Below, piece after piece: positions 12,315 to 20,405 of a stretch of DNA of 20,405 bases. How positions within the stretch are numbered: position 1 is the first letter of the stretch; each line of letters begins with the position of its first letter. The notes beneath the pieces are model-generated. The model was not told the origin of the DNA. It saw only the letters and a program-made list of their open reading frames with translations, and did no database searches. Origin of the DNA: CBFHSD01 sp965658375 (GTDB lineage: Bacteria; Bacteroidota; Bacteroidia; Flavobacteriales_G; Salibacteraceae); the NCBI GenBank assembly GCA_965658375.1, contig CBFHSD010000044.1:1-20405 (forward strand), given 5' to 3'. The translations under genes were made by a program, and so were the position numbers.

Positions 12315-14816
12315 ATGATTTGTTTCAAACAAACGACTTGGCTACTTCTGCTCATGTTGTGCGGAAGTGCACTTGCACAAGAGGGCTCTTACCTCAAAGG
12401 AAAAGTTTTAAACGAGAAGGGCATTATTCTCACGGGAGCTTCGATTATGCTCTCAGATTCTAGTCTGGGGGTCAGCTCTGATGAGAACGGGCTCTATCAA
12501 ATGTCTTTAGACCCAGGAAACTACGAGCTCACCATTCGCTTTTTGGGATACCAAGTGCTGACGCAAAACGTTAAAATCAGCGAAGGTCCAAACTTGAGGA
12601 ACTTCACTCTAAAGCCTGACGCTATTTTCACCAAAGAAGTAGTTATTGAGGCAACTCGCGCAGGTTGGCGTGTACCTTTGGCAAACAGCACAATAGACAG
12701 AAAAACCATAGAAGCCCGTAATTTGGGTCAAGATGTGCCTTACGTGCTAGAAATTGCTCCGAGTGTATATACAACCAGTGATGCAGGAAATGGCGTAGGC
12801 TATACCAGCATGAGCATTCGCGGTAGTGATGCAACTCGAATTAACGTAACTATCAACGGAATTCCATATAACGACTCCGAATCTCAACAAACCTATTGGG
12901 TAGACATTCCAGATATACTAGCCAATACAAGAGACATTCAGATTCAACGAGGTGTTGGAACTAGCACCAATGGGTCGAGTGCATTTGGAGGATCTGTTAA
13001 CCTCAATACAACACGTCTCAAGCAAGAACCATATGCCATTTACAACGGAACCTATGGTTCATTCAACACCCATAAAAACAGCTTGGCTTTCGGAACTGGC
13101 CTCCTAGAAAATGGATTTTCTGTTGACGGAAGGTTCTCTAAAACACATTCTGATGGCTTTATAGACAGAGCATCATCAGACTTAGCCAGCTATTACCTTG
13201 GCTTAAGTTGGTATGGCGAAAACACCTCTGTACAATTTGTAAATTTCTATGGATATGAGAGAACTTACCAAGCGTGGTACGGGGTGCCAGAAAGCTATGC
13301 AGATACCAACCGAACGTATAATCCCTACGACTACAAAGATCAAGTAGATGATTACATTCAAAACCACTTTCAGCTGCATTTAAAGCACAGTTTCAGCAAT
13401 AAGCTAACGGGGCAAATCTCTCTTCATGCAACGCCAGGCCGCGGATATTGGGAAGAGTATTTAGGCACAGAGTACAATCAACAAGCCGGTAGTTTTCCTG
13501 CAAGTTTAAGTGCTTATGGTTTTGAACCAGCTATAGTAGGCAACGACACGGTAGACAACACCAACCTCATTCAACGTAGACAATTAGACAATATGTTCTA
13601 CGGTACTGTGTTCGCTTTGAACTATGACACACGTAAACTAGACCTTACTTTTGGTGGAGGCTGGAACCAATACGATGGCGATCATTTTGGAGAAGTGATT
13701 TGGGCAGAATTTGCTGGAAGCAGTGGTATTTATGATCGTTTTTATGAAAGTAATGGACTAAAAACAGACTTCAACACCTATATCAAAGGGCTTTACACGC
13801 TTAACAAATTAACCTTGTTTGGTGATTTACAATACCGCATGGTAGATTACAACATTTCTGGCATTGATTGGGTAGGTAGCGGGTTGAGAAACATAGACAC
13901 AGAAGACCGTTTCGATTTTATTAACCCAAAGGCAGGTATTCTCTATCAATTAAACACCTACCAGTCAGTATACGGATCTGTAGCAATAGGCAATAGAGAA
14001 CCCGTTAGAGCAGACTATGTAAATGCAGAAGCAGGGGTTGTTCCCAAAGCCGAGTCTATGATTGACTATGAGTTTGGTTTCAAAAGAAGAACCAACAAGT
14101 ATGTATTAAATCTAAATGCCTACTACATGCAATACACAGATCAATTGGTGAATACAGGAAGACTCAACCAAGACGGCTATTATATTAGAGAAAATGTTGC
14201 CGAAAGCTACCGTGCTGGTATTGAATTGGAAATGGCTTGGAAAATCTCGAATAGTTTCAACTGGCAATTGAATGGTACATTTAGTCAAAACCAAATCAAC
14301 AATTACACACAGTTTATTGACGATTGGACTACAGGCGAGCAAATAGAAGTAAAGTACGAAAATACGCCACTAGCTTTATCTCCCAACTTTATTGGCGCTA
14401 GTGTATTGAGTTACAATTTGAAAAAAGGCTTTTTCAACAGACCGCACATTGATGAGCTTACATTCAATTGGTATGCGAAATATGTGGGAAACCAATATTT
14501 AGACAATACCGGACTTGAAAGCAGCAAACTCGAGGGTTATTTCACTAATGACCTACAGCTTGTTTACTCTTTAAATAAAGTTGGTTTTGAATCTGTGAGC
14601 TTTAATGTAATGGTAAAGAATGTGGCGAACCAACTCTACAGTACTAAAGGTTGGATTTACAGATTTCAATACAATGCCAATGACTGGGACCCATCTGCAG
14701 ATGATATTTACACCACCAAAGAAAGTGAGGATGCTGGTGATGGAAATTACCGCCAAATGGCCTTATTCCCTTTTGCGGGAACTCAATACTTAGTTGGGGT
14801 TACTTTACACTTATAA
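12315..14816 (+). CDS. TonB-dependent receptor, probable outer-membrane thiamine transporter
   Basis: The 833-residue product starts with a signal peptide (cleavage near SALAQ, residue 22). A carboxypeptidase-regulatory-like domain follows (about 25-105, GKVLNEKGIILTGASIML... with FLGYQ), then a plug domain (about 115-235, with SIRGSDATRINVTINGIP and a GSSAFGGSVNL end). The remainder is a beta-barrel that ends at the last residue, YLVGVTLHL. Such receptors use the TonB-ExbBD energy system to import scarce nutrients. The TPP riboswitch directly upstream assigns the substrate as thiamine or a derivative, by analogy with the TPP-regulated OMPthi receptors of Bacteroides. No inner-membrane PnuT-like transporter or thiamine pyrophosphokinase follows; the gene ends at a strong terminator. 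Confidence 0.93.
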   Translation: MICFKQTTWLLLLMLCGSALAQEGSYLKGKVLNEKGIILTGASIMLSDSSLGVSSDENGLYQMSLDPGNYELTIRFLGYQVLTQNVKISEGPNLRNFTLKPDAIFTKEVVIEATRAGWRVPLANSTIDRKTIEARNLGQDVPYVLEIAPSVYTTSDAGNGVGYTSMSIRGSDATRINVTINGIPYNDSESQQTYWVDIPDILANTRDIQIQRGVGTSTNGSSAFGGSVNLNTTRLKQEPYAIYNGTYGSFNTHKNSLAFGTGLLENGFSVDGRFSKTHSDGFIDRASSDLASYYLGLSWYGENTSVQFVNFYGYERTYQAWYGVPESYADTNRTYNPYDYKDQVDDYIQNHFQLHLKHSFSNKLTGQISLHATPGRGYWEEYLGTEYNQQAGSFPASLSAYGFEPAIVGNDTVDNTNLIQRRQLDNMFYGTVFALNYDTRKLDLTFGGGWNQYDGDHFGEVIWAEFAGSSGIYDRFYESNGLKTDFNTYIKGLYTLNKLTLFGDLQYRMVDYNISGIDWVGSGLRNIDTEDRFDFINPKAGILYQLNTYQSVYGSVAIGNREPVRADYVNAEAGVVPKAESMIDYEFGFKRRTNKYVLNLNAYYMQYTDQLVNTGRLNQDGYYIRENVAESYRAGIELEMAWKISNSFNWQLNGTFSQNQINNYTQFIDDWTTGEQIEVKYENTPLALSPNFIGASVLSYNLKKGFFNRPHIDELTFNWYAKYVGNQYLDNTGLESSKLEGYFTNDLQLVYSLNKVGFESVSFNVMVKNVANQLYSTKGWIYRFQYNANDWDPSADDIYTTKESEDAGDGNYRQMALFPFAGTQYLVGVTLHL

Positions 14817-14818
14817 TG

Positions 14819-14848
14819 AAAAACGGGAGGTGTTGACCTCCCGTTTTT
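14819..14848. terminator. Bidirectional Rho-independent terminator
   Basis: AAAAACGGGAGGT (14819-14831) pairs perfectly with ACCTCCCGTTTTT (14836-14848) around a GTTG loop. It has a T-run on the plus strand (14844-14850) and, through the A-run, on the minus strand. It serves the TonB receptor (stop at 14816) and the convergent KdsC-like gene, whose stop codon (14851-14849) touches the hairpin. Confidence 0.93.
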
Positions 14849-15547
14849 TTATCCTTTTACTGTTTGAAAACCTATTTCTTCTACCCACCGCATTTGCTGG
14901 GTAACTCTTTTTTCTTTTGGCTTTAGGTAATTCTTATACTCAGGTGATTCCATTGTAATTTTTAAAACCACTTCATCAAATTTATCCATTAACATCAGGC
15001 ACAACTCCGATAGTTCTCTAATAGCATGGTTACCGCCTTTTGAACCCGCTACATAATCCAGTAAATGATGCCTTACTAAATACTCCTCTAAAACAATTGT
15101 TGAGTTTTTCTTAACAAAGATCCTTACTCCGGCTTTGTACGCTATTGGAATGCCTGAGATGTCTTCATAGACATACCTAATTTCGTCAAGAGAGAATCCT
15201 TTTTTGTCAATCCATTTTAATACGTTTTCTTTCTTTTTGATGTCAATAATAATTGCATCAAAATGTTCTCTATTTGCAAAGTATAGGGCATTTGGATTAG
15301 AGTCTGCACTAACACCTATAACCATTGGAAGCTCCCCAAATTTTATCCAATGTCCAAAACGTAGCATCTCAATACCTACAGCTTCGGCAATACTCAAATC
15401 AGATTCACCAAGACGAGAGCGATACCCATTGTTAAACACTCCATCCCAATCAAATAGGTATACTTTTGCGAGGTTTGAACGCAAGAGATGTGAACGAAAA
15501 ACGAATTTTCCGCCTCTTTCTTCAAATTCATCAGAGAGGTTAATCAT
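14849..15547 (-). CDS. KdsC-like HAD-superfamily phosphatase
   Basis: The 232-residue protein has the HAD motifs of the KdsC/cap-less C0 group: LFDWDGVFNNG with nucleophile D33 and acid/base D35, the motif II serine in VIGVSAD (S80), lysines in IKKKENVL (104-106) and YEDISGIP with a metal-binding D129. KdsC removes phosphate from KDO-8-phosphate during lipopolysaccharide core synthesis. kdsB, two genes upstream in the same run, makes that assignment attractive. It is longer than a typical KdsC (about 160-190 residues), with about 25 extra N-terminal residues and a basic C-terminal tail (about 190-232). The motifs are also less canonical than DVDGVLTDG. Another sugar phosphatase, for example for a nonulosonic acid, remains possible. 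It is the last gene of the minus-strand run. Confidence 0.75.
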   Translation of the reverse strand: MINLSDEFEERGGKFVFRSHLLRSNLAKVYLFDWDGVFNNGYRSRLGESDLSIAEAVGIEMLRFGHWIKFGELPMVIGVSADSNPNALYFANREHFDAIIIDIKKKENVLKWIDKKGFSLDEIRYVYEDISGIPIAYKAGVRIFVKKNSTIVLEEYLVRHHLLDYVAGSKGGNHAIRELSELCLMLMDKFDEVVLKITMESPEYKNYLKPKEKRVTQQMRWVEEIGFQTVKG

Positions 15548-15589
15548 AGCTTGGTATTATCTGATGACGAAGATCTATGAACTGGTCAC

Positions 15590-15613
15590 AAAAAAAGCGC
15601 TCGCTGGTTTTTT
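15590..15613 (-). terminator. Weak terminator-like element between SGNH hydrolase and KdsC-like genes
   Basis: On the minus strand an A-run and CC are followed by AGCGAGCGCT and seven T residues. The possible stem is short (AGC/GCT, extended by A-T pairs across a CC bulge). It might partly terminate transcription after the hydrolase gene, 12 bases beyond its stop, but the hairpin is marginal. Confidence 0.28.
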
Positions 15614-15625
15614 AAAATGCTCAAG

Positions 15626-16897
15626 TTATTCTGCAATAAACCTCACCACATTTGTTTGGCTATAGCCGATGGGCTTGAAGAAGTAGATGCCAGGTTTTAA
15701 AGTAAGTGGGATCGCCTCATTCTTTTGAACCGAACCCGTTTGCTGCACTCTTCCGCTCACATCTATGATTTCGAAAAAGCCGCTATAACCATCAAGCATA
15801 ATGGCTTTTCCGCTTGTAGGGTTAGGATAGATTACTATTCCTTTACTTGCTCCTTCTGCACTTTTAATAAAACTAGGCCCTGGAGCAGTAGGTATGTTTA
15901 TTTCAACAGAATCGGAAAACACTTCAATCCCACAAGGTCCATGAGTCGTGAGGATCACTTCATACTTTCCAGAGTCTTTATAGGTGTAAGTCGGGTTTTC
16001 ATCATTGCTTGTACCTCCATCGCCAAACCTCCACTCAAAGTATGTTGCATTGATTGATGAGTTGTTAAACACCACAATAGAATCATCTTGCACCTGAAAA
16101 TCGAATACTGCCGTAGCAACTTCTAAATCTTTGTTCCAATCGCTACTTCCATTAAACACTACCGTTGCCGCAACAGACTGCAGATAAGTTGCTTCAGCTT
16201 GAGTCAAACTTCCTGTATAGTTTATTCCCTCAGGCGATTCGCCAAAAATCATTGCATAAAAAGTACACGCTGCCAGATAGGTTCCATTAAATTTCGGGTG
16301 ACTGTTATCTCCTGCATGAAGCACAATATTAGTGTCTTGTAAGACTTTTGCCCAAGCCATACCTACTGGCGAAACAGGAATTTGATTGTCATTTGCTGCT
16401 TTTGAATAGGCCGTGTTCAAAGAATCTTGGTAATGAAAGAAATCGACAAAGTCTGGGCTACATTCATTTCCTCCACACTGTTGACCACCAAACCTTCTAC
16501 CCCAAGTCATATACAACATTGGCATAGCACACGGATTGTAGGCCTTGATGGTGTCTACCAGTGATTCTGCACCACTAAAAAAATACAAGTCTCTGAAATA
16601 AGGGATCACTGGCACTTGACTTTGCCCTTGCAGAATCACGTACTTCCAGTCGCCTTGTTTGATGAGTTGTTGAGAGTTTGGATCTGAAGTGTGTGCATTA
16701 GGAGGAGCTCCAAGCGTATAGCCTCCCGGAGTTGAAGATTGTGTAATAACAGGATGACCTCCATCATTGGCAAGCTGCTCAAAAACCATAGGTAGGTTAT
16801 TATTAGCAGTGTAACTATTCCCCAAAAGCAAAATGCGGTCTTGAGCATATGTGATTGTGAAAAAGAGGGCGAAAAAAAGATTCAGAAAGCTTCTCAT
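15626..16897 (-). CDS. Secreted SGNH-type hydrolase with PKD and T9SS sorting domains
   Basis: The 423-residue product has a signal peptide (cleavage near TYAQ, residue 19), then an SGNH/GDSL-like domain (about 20-255) with block I GNSYT (S28 as probable nucleophile) and DNSHP (197-201) with H200 as probable catalytic histidine. A PKD domain follows at about 262-337 (FEWRFGDGG... YTYKDSGKYEV). A type A T9SS C-terminal domain spans about 352-423 (IYPNPTSG, FEIIDVSGRV, KPGIYFFK). It should therefore be exported by the Sec system and then T9SS to the surface or medium, acting as an esterase or carbohydrate deacetylase; the substrate is unknown. It lies 40 bases after kdsB and 78 before the KdsC-like gene, on the same strand. 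Confidence 0.88.
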   Translation of the reverse strand: MRSFLNLFFALFFTITYAQDRILLLGNSYTANNNLPMVFEQLANDGGHPVITQSSTPGGYTLGAPPNAHTSDPNSQQLIKQGDWKYVILQGQSQVPVIPYFRDLYFFSGAESLVDTIKAYNPCAMPMLYMTWGRRFGGQQCGGNECSPDFVDFFHYQDSLNTAYSKAANDNQIPVSPVGMAWAKVLQDTNIVLHAGDNSHPKFNGTYLAACTFYAMIFGESPEGINYTGSLTQAEATYLQSVAATVVFNGSSDWNKDLEVATAVFDFQVQDDSIVVFNNSSINATYFEWRFGDGGTSNDENPTYTYKDSGKYEVILTTHGPCGIEVFSDSVEINIPTAPGPSFIKSAEGASKGIVIYPNPTSGKAIMLDGYSGFFEIIDVSGRVQQTGSVQKNEAIPLTLKPGIYFFKPIGYSQTNVVRFIAE

Positions 16898-16937
16898 ACG
16901 TGATTTATTCTATGGCTAACAGGACGTTCAATAATCT

Positions 16938-17690
16938 TTATAGTTGCTTTTTTGCAAGGCGATTCGCAATCTCTAAATCATCTTGGGTATCTACAGAATG
17001 ACCCTCTTCTTCTACCAAAGCCACATGCATAGACTTACCGTGTTCTAACCAGCGCAGTTGCTCTAGTTTTTCTAGTTCTTCAAGAGGGGTTGAAGGCAAA
17101 CTCACATATGCCCTCAAAGCATCTACTTTATAGGCATACAAACCCAAGTGTTTTAGAAAAGTATGATGTTCAAGCCATTGTCCTTTGGCTACTCCTCTAA
17201 CAACTGGTATAGCTGTTCTAGAGAAGTAAAGTGCTTTATCGTTCTTATCTTTTACTAAAAAAACATTGGATTCTGAAAACAATAATTCATTGCTTCTAAC
17301 GTGTGAACCTAGCGTAGCAACATCTACATGGGCTTGTTCAATGGTTTCTTTAAGCAGTGCAATGGTATCTGGATTGATGAACGGTTCATCTCCTTGAATA
17401 TTCACTACAGCATTAAATACAAGTCCTTGGGATTTCAATATTTCCGAAGCTTCGAAACACCGACTAGTGCCATTTTCGTGAGCTACATCTGTAAGTATAG
17501 CTTTTCCGCCAAAGCTTTCTACTACCGCCTTGATTTCTTCATGGTCTGTAGCTACGTACACCTCTTTTAGCGCTTGAGAAACTCTTTCATATACCCATTG
17601 AATCATTGGTTTACCCGCAATATCTGCCAAGGGTTTACCTGGCAATCTGCTGCTGGCATATCTAGCCGGAATAATTCCTATTGTTTCCAT
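16938..17690 (-). CDS. kdsB: 3-deoxy-manno-octulosonate cytidylyltransferase (CMP-KDO synthetase)
   Basis: KdsB activates KDO with CTP to CMP-KDO, the donor for the lipopolysaccharide inner core. The 250-residue length is typical. The nucleotide-binding N-terminus reads IIPARYASSRLPGKPL (6-21). VNIQGDEPF (96-104) carries the conserved acidic residue, and FSRTAIP, HLGLYAYK and LEKLEQLRWLEHG follow in the family order. One oddity is NGTSRC (73-78) where most KdsB proteins have SGTD/ERC. It follows pheT after 46 bases, and the secreted hydrolase and KdsC-like genes come next, suggesting one transcript. Confidence 0.95.
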   Translation of the reverse strand: METIGIIPARYASSRLPGKPLADIAGKPMIQWVYERVSQALKEVYVATDHEEIKAVVESFGGKAILTDVAHENGTSRCFEASEILKSQGLVFNAVVNIQGDEPFINPDTIALLKETIEQAHVDVATLGSHVRSNELLFSESNVFLVKDKNDKALYFSRTAIPVVRGVAKGQWLEHHTFLKHLGLYAYKVDALRAYVSLPSTPLEELEKLEQLRWLEHGKSMHVALVEEEGHSVDTQDDLEIANRLAKKQL

Positions 17691-17736
17691 CTTAGATTCA
17701 GTTCTATTGATGCACTCTTAGAAAGACTTCGAGTAT

Positions 17737-20178
17737 TTACTTTCTCAATTCTGCGTCAAACTCTTTTTCTAAAGTGCTCTGTATTTTTTGCATCACTTTC
17801 TCCACTTGTTTATCAACCAATGTTTTTTGGTCATTCTCGAGGGTAAAGCTCAGAGCGTAAGATTTCTTGCCTTTCGGAAGGTTCTTGCCCTCATACACAT
17901 CAAATAAATTTACTTGAGTTAAGAGCTTGCGTTCTGCCTGCATCGCAGCTTCATGCAATTGATCAAAGGAAACTTTATTGTCTACCAACAGCGCCAAATC
18001 TCTTCTCACTTTAGGGAATTTAGAGATGGGGTTGAATTTGACCTTTACACTCTTAGCAAGATCTAACAATTGATCCCAATTCAAATCTGCCATATATACG
18101 GCTGACTTTATTCCAAACTGCTTGCTTAGTTTGCTGGATATTTGTCCTAATTCACCAATTGTTCTTTTATTGATGGACACTTGAAGACCATAATCGAACA
18201 TTTCTGATGACGCCTCTTTCCATTGTACCCGCATTTGTGCCAAGCCAAGTAAGTCTAAAATGAAATTGACTTGTTTTTTCAAATCGAAGAAGGATACTTC
18301 TTGAGCGCTTTCCATCCAGCTTTCAGGCGTTCGGGTCCCAAAAAGTGCCATTACCAGTTTAGTTGTTTCAATGGATTTACCTTCTCTTGACCAGTAGGTT
18401 TTACCTAACTCAAACAACTTTACATCCAATTGCTGTCTGTTTTGATTTCTTTGAATGGACTCAAGCATTTGAAATACCAGTGAACCGCGCATCACGTCAA
18501 GCTCAACGCTAAGCGGATTGGCCATAGCCACTAAGTGTTTACTCTCAAAACCAAGATCTTCTGTATAGTAAGCAGATGAAGTAAGAGAGTTGTGCATTGC
18601 CTCACTTAAGCCATTGGCTACCAAGGCATCTGCCACTCTGTTTCTCAAAGTTTCTTGTTTCAATTCTGGCGAATAGCTGAGGCTTGAAGAAAGCTTTTCT
18701 GGCAATTCTATATTGTTGTATCCGTAAATACGGAGCACTTCTTCAATTACATCAATCTCTCTAGTAACATCTACTTTAAATGGAGGTACTTTAAGTTCTA
18801 GAGCAACATCACTTTCAGAATCTATTTCAATCTCCAATCCTCGAAGAATGGATTTAATGACTTCTTTTTCGATGGTCTTTCCAATAATCTTGTTGCATTG
18901 TTCAAAGCGCAATGTCACATCAAAAGCATCAATTTTATTAGGGTAGATATCAATCACATCTCCGCTTATGGTTCCCCCAGCTAATTCTTTAATAAGCATA
19001 GCGGCTCTCTTCAAGGCAACAATAGTAATGTTAGGATCGGTTCCTCTTTCATACCTAAAGCTAGCATCTGTATTGAGCCCGTGCCTTTTTGCCGTTTTTC
19101 TCACAGAAACAGCATTGAAATATGCCGATTCTAGGAATATATGTGTTGTTTCTTCTGAAACTCCGCTTGAGATCCCTCCGAAAACACCCGCAATACACAT
19201 GGGCTCTTCGCCATTGCAAATCATTAAGTCGTTTACATTCAGCTTTCTTTCTGTTTCATCAAGCGTGGTGAAAGGCGTTCCTTCTGCCGTAGTTTGCACC
19301 AACACTTTTTGCCCTTTTATTTTAGCTGCATCAAATGCATGCAATGGCTGCCCCATTTCATGCAAGACGAAATTGGTAATATCTACCACATTATTTATTG
19401 GGCGAACTCCAATGGCGTTCAATCTATTCTTCAACCAATCGGGCGAAGCCTGAACTTTAACATCAGAAATGGTAAGTGCAGAATATCTTGGACAAGCAGC
19501 TGTATCTTTTACCTCAACCGGTATGTTTAAAGAAGATTGATCTACTTTAAACTCGCTAATATTCGGCCATTTGAGCTCCACATTGCCTACTTCGTCTTCT
19601 ACTTTTGAAAGTGCTACAAGATCTCTTGCGGTTCCAATATGACTGGTTGCATCTGCTCTGTTAGGTGTAAGCCCTATTTCAAAAACAAAATCGCTTTCAA
19701 TGTTAAAATAAGAAGCCGCTTGAGCGCCTACTTGCGCTGAAGCTTCTAAGGCCATAATGCCATCATGTCCTTGGCCCAAACCAATTTCATCTTCCGCACA
19801 AATCATCCCTTCAGAAACTTCTCCGCGAATCTTTCCTTTTTTAATTTTAAAAGGCTCACCCTTTGACGGGTACAGCATGGCTCCAACAGTGGCTACCACA
19901 ACCTTTTGCCCTACAGCCACATTGGGTGCCCCACAAACAATATGCAAGAGTTCATCTTGATCAATATCTACGGTGGTTACATTCAATCGGTCTGCATTGG
20001 GGTGCTTTGTGCAGGTCTTAACCTGACCAATCACCAAGCCTTTTAAACCACCAGGTATACTTTCAACCTGTTTGATTCCCTCAACTTCTAATCCTGTATC
20101 TGTAAGCCACTCGCCTACTTTTTCTGGATTAGCTTTTATGTCTACATACTGCTTTAACCAGTTGTATGATATTTTCAT
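17737..20178 (-). CDS. pheT: Phenylalanyl-tRNA synthetase beta subunit
   Basis: PheT joins PheS in an alpha2beta2 enzyme that charges tRNA-Phe; beta handles editing and tRNA binding. The 813-residue product shows the usual architecture: N-terminal MKISYNWLKQYVD, an EMAP-II-like tRNA-binding domain (about 41-155, with KHPNADRLNV), a B3/B4 editing domain (about 215-390, with NNVVDITNFV and GQPLHAFDA), a B5 domain (about 405-480), a catalytic-like core and a C-terminal FDX-ACB anticodon-binding domain (about 715-812, FPKVRRDLALLV). pheS is not adjacent, a common separation in Bacteroidota. The ATG at 20178 fits the family N-terminus. It is first in the minus-strand run with kdsB. Confidence 0.97.
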   Translation of the reverse strand: MKISYNWLKQYVDIKANPEKVGEWLTDTGLEVEGIKQVESIPGGLKGLVIGQVKTCTKHPNADRLNVTTVDIDQDELLHIVCGAPNVAVGQKVVVATVGAMLYPSKGEPFKIKKGKIRGEVSEGMICAEDEIGLGQGHDGIMALEASAQVGAQAASYFNIESDFVFEIGLTPNRADATSHIGTARDLVALSKVEDEVGNVELKWPNISEFKVDQSSLNIPVEVKDTAACPRYSALTISDVKVQASPDWLKNRLNAIGVRPINNVVDITNFVLHEMGQPLHAFDAAKIKGQKVLVQTTAEGTPFTTLDETERKLNVNDLMICNGEEPMCIAGVFGGISSGVSEETTHIFLESAYFNAVSVRKTAKRHGLNTDASFRYERGTDPNITIVALKRAAMLIKELAGGTISGDVIDIYPNKIDAFDVTLRFEQCNKIIGKTIEKEVIKSILRGLEIEIDSESDVALELKVPPFKVDVTREIDVIEEVLRIYGYNNIELPEKLSSSLSYSPELKQETLRNRVADALVANGLSEAMHNSLTSSAYYTEDLGFESKHLVAMANPLSVELDVMRGSLVFQMLESIQRNQNRQQLDVKLFELGKTYWSREGKSIETTKLVMALFGTRTPESWMESAQEVSFFDLKKQVNFILDLLGLAQMRVQWKEASSEMFDYGLQVSINKRTIGELGQISSKLSKQFGIKSAVYMADLNWDQLLDLAKSVKVKFNPISKFPKVRRDLALLVDNKVSFDQLHEAAMQAERKLLTQVNLFDVYEGKNLPKGKKSYALSFTLENDQKTLVDKQVEKVMQKIQSTLEKEFDAELRK

Positions 20179-20200
20179 GTGTCTGAATTATTTCAAAGTG

Positions 20201-20208
20201 CAAATGTA
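20201..20208 (-). promoter_or_regulatory. -7 box for pheT and the downstream run
   Basis: TACATTTG on the minus strand matches TAnnTTTG exactly, identical to the octamer before gldA. It ends 22 bases before the pheT ATG, predicting a leader of about 15 nucleotides. No T-box or leader peptide is visible. A well-spaced -33 TTG is not evident. Confidence 0.5.
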
Positions 20209-20269
20209 ATCCTTACAATTTCTTTGGGTGATGCAACTTTATACCCGATTTTAGTATCTCTTTAACACA

Positions 20270-20405
20270 ATGAAAAAGCATCTCGCATCAGTTGTACTTG
20301 TAAGCACCATTATTTTTGCCGCCTGCAAGCAAGATCCTTATGAGCTTACTACTACGGTGTACCAAATTAACGGGATAGAGTTAAGCAGTGTGGACTATTC
20401 GGGAA
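20270..20405 (+). CDS. Putative lipoprotein, 5' part only
   Basis: An ATG at 20270 opens a frame that runs to the window edge (45 complete codons, no stop). The start is a lipoprotein signal, MKKHLASVVLVSTIIFAAC, with the lipidated cysteine at residue 19. The rest visible, KQDPYELTTTVYQINGIELS, matches nothing I recognise. It is divergent from pheT, sharing a 91-base upstream region. No convincing plus-strand -7 box was found there. Confidence 0.78.
   Translation, partial: MKKHLASVVLVSTIIFAACKQDPYELTTTVYQINGIELSSVDYSG

Noticed and set aside
12298..12316. ATAAT/ATTAT pairing over the TonB receptor start codon
   Set aside because: Five A-T pairs are too weak to claim start-codon masking without folding or comparative data.
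14112..14342. Minus-strand frames inside the TonB receptor gene (also 12521-12834 and 14571-14756)
   Set aside because: Antisense shadows without start context or domains; the plus-strand receptor is intact.
1..20405. Mobile element, phage, toxin-antitoxin or CRISPR content
   Set aside because: No transposase or integrase motifs, no regularly spaced repeats, and gene content is housekeeping with consistent composition.

Overview
The window looks like chromosomal core genome from a member of Bacteroidota, most likely a flavobacterial or Cryomorphaceae-like marine lineage. The evidence is a gliding-type GldA ATPase, secreted proteins with type IX secretion (T9SS) C-terminal domains or GEVED/beta-helix architecture, a carboxypeptidase-regulatory-type TonB receptor, atpD-atpC apart from other ATP synthase genes, and repeated TAnnTTTG-type -7 boxes just upstream of genes. 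The DNA is AT-rich. No transposase, integrase, phage gene, tRNA, rRNA or CRISPR array was found.

Layout. At 1-2165 (minus) is the 5' part of a large secreted GEVED/beta-helix protein. At 2401-4698 (minus) are metK and gldA, with a SAM-II-type riboswitch in the metK leader. At 4778-6515 (plus) is a translationally coupled trio, rsgA-dtd-MazG-like, followed by a small lipoprotein gene (6581-7096). On the minus strand, atpD-atpC (9948-8153) ends in a strong terminator, followed by a Sua5-type threonylcarbamoyl-AMP synthase gene (8086-7136). At 10112-12139 (plus) are ribF, a secreted leucine-rich repeat protein and a NadR-like P-loop kinase, tightly packed. A TPP riboswitch (about 12150-12257) then precedes a TonB-dependent receptor (12315-14816), the probable outer-membrane thiamine importer. 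A perfect bidirectional hairpin separates it from the convergent minus-strand run pheT-kdsB-T9SS SGNH hydrolase-KdsC-like phosphatase (20178-14849). A divergent lipoprotein gene begins at 20270 and leaves the window.

How the genes work together. Most are housekeeping: translation (pheT, rsgA, dtd, sua5), energy (atpDC) and cofactors (metK, ribF, thiamine uptake). kdsB and the KdsC-like phosphatase both point to KDO for lipopolysaccharide. Two metabolite-sensing RNAs tie SAM synthesis and thiamine uptake to cofactor levels. gldA and the secreted proteins are the lineage-specific surface and motility component.

I found no clearly undescribed multi-gene system. The points most worth a second look are the SAM-II-type RNA in a Bacteroidota metK leader, the possible switching helices of both riboswitches, the NadR-like kinase beside a TPP-controlled receptor without a visible inner-membrane transporter, and a 14-bp palindrome between atpD and ribF. 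Gaps between genes are all under 300 bases; the largest (2166-2400) holds nothing definite.
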